Made by a program: the position numbers and the translations under genes. DNA of 20,906 nucleotides from a virus: IMG/VR virus record IMGVR_UViG_3300030117_002791, positions 1 to 20,906 of that record; one strand, written 5' to 3'. Below, piece by piece: positions 20,682 to 20,906 of the stretch. Under the pieces are notes generated by a model. That model saw only the letters and a program-made list of their open reading frames with translations. It had not been told where the DNA came from and ran no database searches. Positions within the stretch are counted from its first letter, which is position 1, and each line of letters starts with the position of its first letter.

Positions 20682-20906
20682 ACTTCACTAGGTTGATCTC
20701 CCCCAGACCTCTTAGTTGTGTCTTTTATAGACAAGGGGGTAACTTAGCAACAGGCCCTACATATCCTCCTGTTAAATCAGGATGTGAGTTTCTGATGGAT
20801 CGTTCTGTTGTTTTTATTAGATCGGAGTTGTTACGCCTAGAGAAATACTAGGTTAGCCAACCTCTCTCTGATGCGGACTGAACAGCTTAGGCAACTGTTC
20901 GGGAGC
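20682..20906 (+). ncRNA. Candidate structured RNA (GC-rich, hairpin-dense)
   Basis: About 45% G+C by hand count (20691-20906) against roughly a third in the rest of the window, with no convincing ORF. Perfect short hairpins: TGTCT/AGACA within an outer CCCCC/GGGGG (about 20699-20739), AACAGG/CCTGTT (about 20749-20773), ATCAG/CTGAT (about 20776-20795), CCTAG/CTAGG (about 20836-20852), AGGTT/AACCT (about 20850-20863), GAACAG/CTGTTC (about 20879-20899). ACTAGGTT occurs twice (20688 and 20848). It lies just downstream of TATAAT boxes. It is not recognised as a tRNA, tmRNA, RNase P RNA or group I intron. It is cut by the window edge. Confidence 0.4.

Noticed and set aside
20675-20854. Plus-strand open frame after the TAA at 20672-20674, reading about 60 codons through FYRQGGNLATG and ending EKY-stop
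   Set aside because: No ATG or GTG near the beginning (only a TTG at 20693), no ribosome site, no recognised family, and the same bases form perfect hairpins; a structured RNA explains it better.
20871-20906. Possible gene start MRTEQLRQLFGS running off the window
   Set aside because: Only 12 codons visible, no ribosome-binding site, and it coincides with the GAACAG/CTGTTC hairpin; cannot be supported without the following sequence.
1-20906. CRISPR array, insertion sequence, integrase or tRNA genes
   Set aside because: No regularly spaced repeats, transposase or integrase motifs, or cloverleaf sequences were seen on either strand by reading.

Overview
This window looks like part of the late (virion) region of a tailed, long non-contractile-tailed phage (siphovirus) with a lambda-type tail module. 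The DNA is AT-rich (roughly two thirds A+T by eye) and almost everything lies on the + strand in short overlapping cistrons. The host is inferred, not proven: the small genes after the fibre (a CxxC/CxxC zinc-ribbon protein starting MNCWHC, a Pro/Gln-rich protein with a C-terminal membrane segment, small membrane proteins) resemble accessory genes of marine picocyanobacterial phages, so a Prochlorococcus or Synechococcus phage is the best guess. No terminase, portal, integrase or replication gene lies in the window.

Layout. 1-1551: the 3' end of a scaffold-like gene and the major capsid protein, which is broken in the middle (frame change plus apparent loss of about 30-40 residues), followed by a clear intrinsic terminator. 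1644-3546: head-tail connector and neck genes (DnaT-like adaptor, head-closure protein, HK97 gp10-like protein, tail terminator). The major tail protein expected next is absent. 3581-6477: tail-assembly chaperone G, a T extension reachable only by an unusual +1 frameshift, and the tape measure. 6477-8764: minor tail proteins of lambda M, L, K and I type. 8765-14635: a 1956-residue J-like tail-tip protein with a run of about six FN3-like domains and three or four copies of a small inserted beta domain. 14681-17530: a 949-residue modular tail fibre.

17569-20426 holds eleven small genes (one antisense and uncertain). They include a conserved fibre-adjacent protein split in two by an in-frame TAA, a secreted strongly cationic four-cysteine peptide, two related single-span membrane proteins, a zinc ribbon, and the Pro/Gln-rich membrane protein.

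20427-20906 has no convincing gene but is rich in structure: an 8-bp inverted repeat enclosing an anti-Shine-Dalgarno-like ACCTCCT, a second 8-bp hairpin, two terminator hairpins built from related GTAGA/TCTAC arms, two TATAAT boxes, and about 220 bases of GC-richer sequence full of short perfect hairpins. This last stretch is the best candidate for an undescribed structured RNA.

How the genes work together: scaffold and capsid build the head; connector and neck proteins seal it; chaperones and tape measure build the tail; M, L, K, I and J form the tip, where K carries two cell-wall/peptidase folds; J and the fibre make the host contact. The small genes downstream probably act on the host envelope or physiology, but their roles cannot be read from the sequence.
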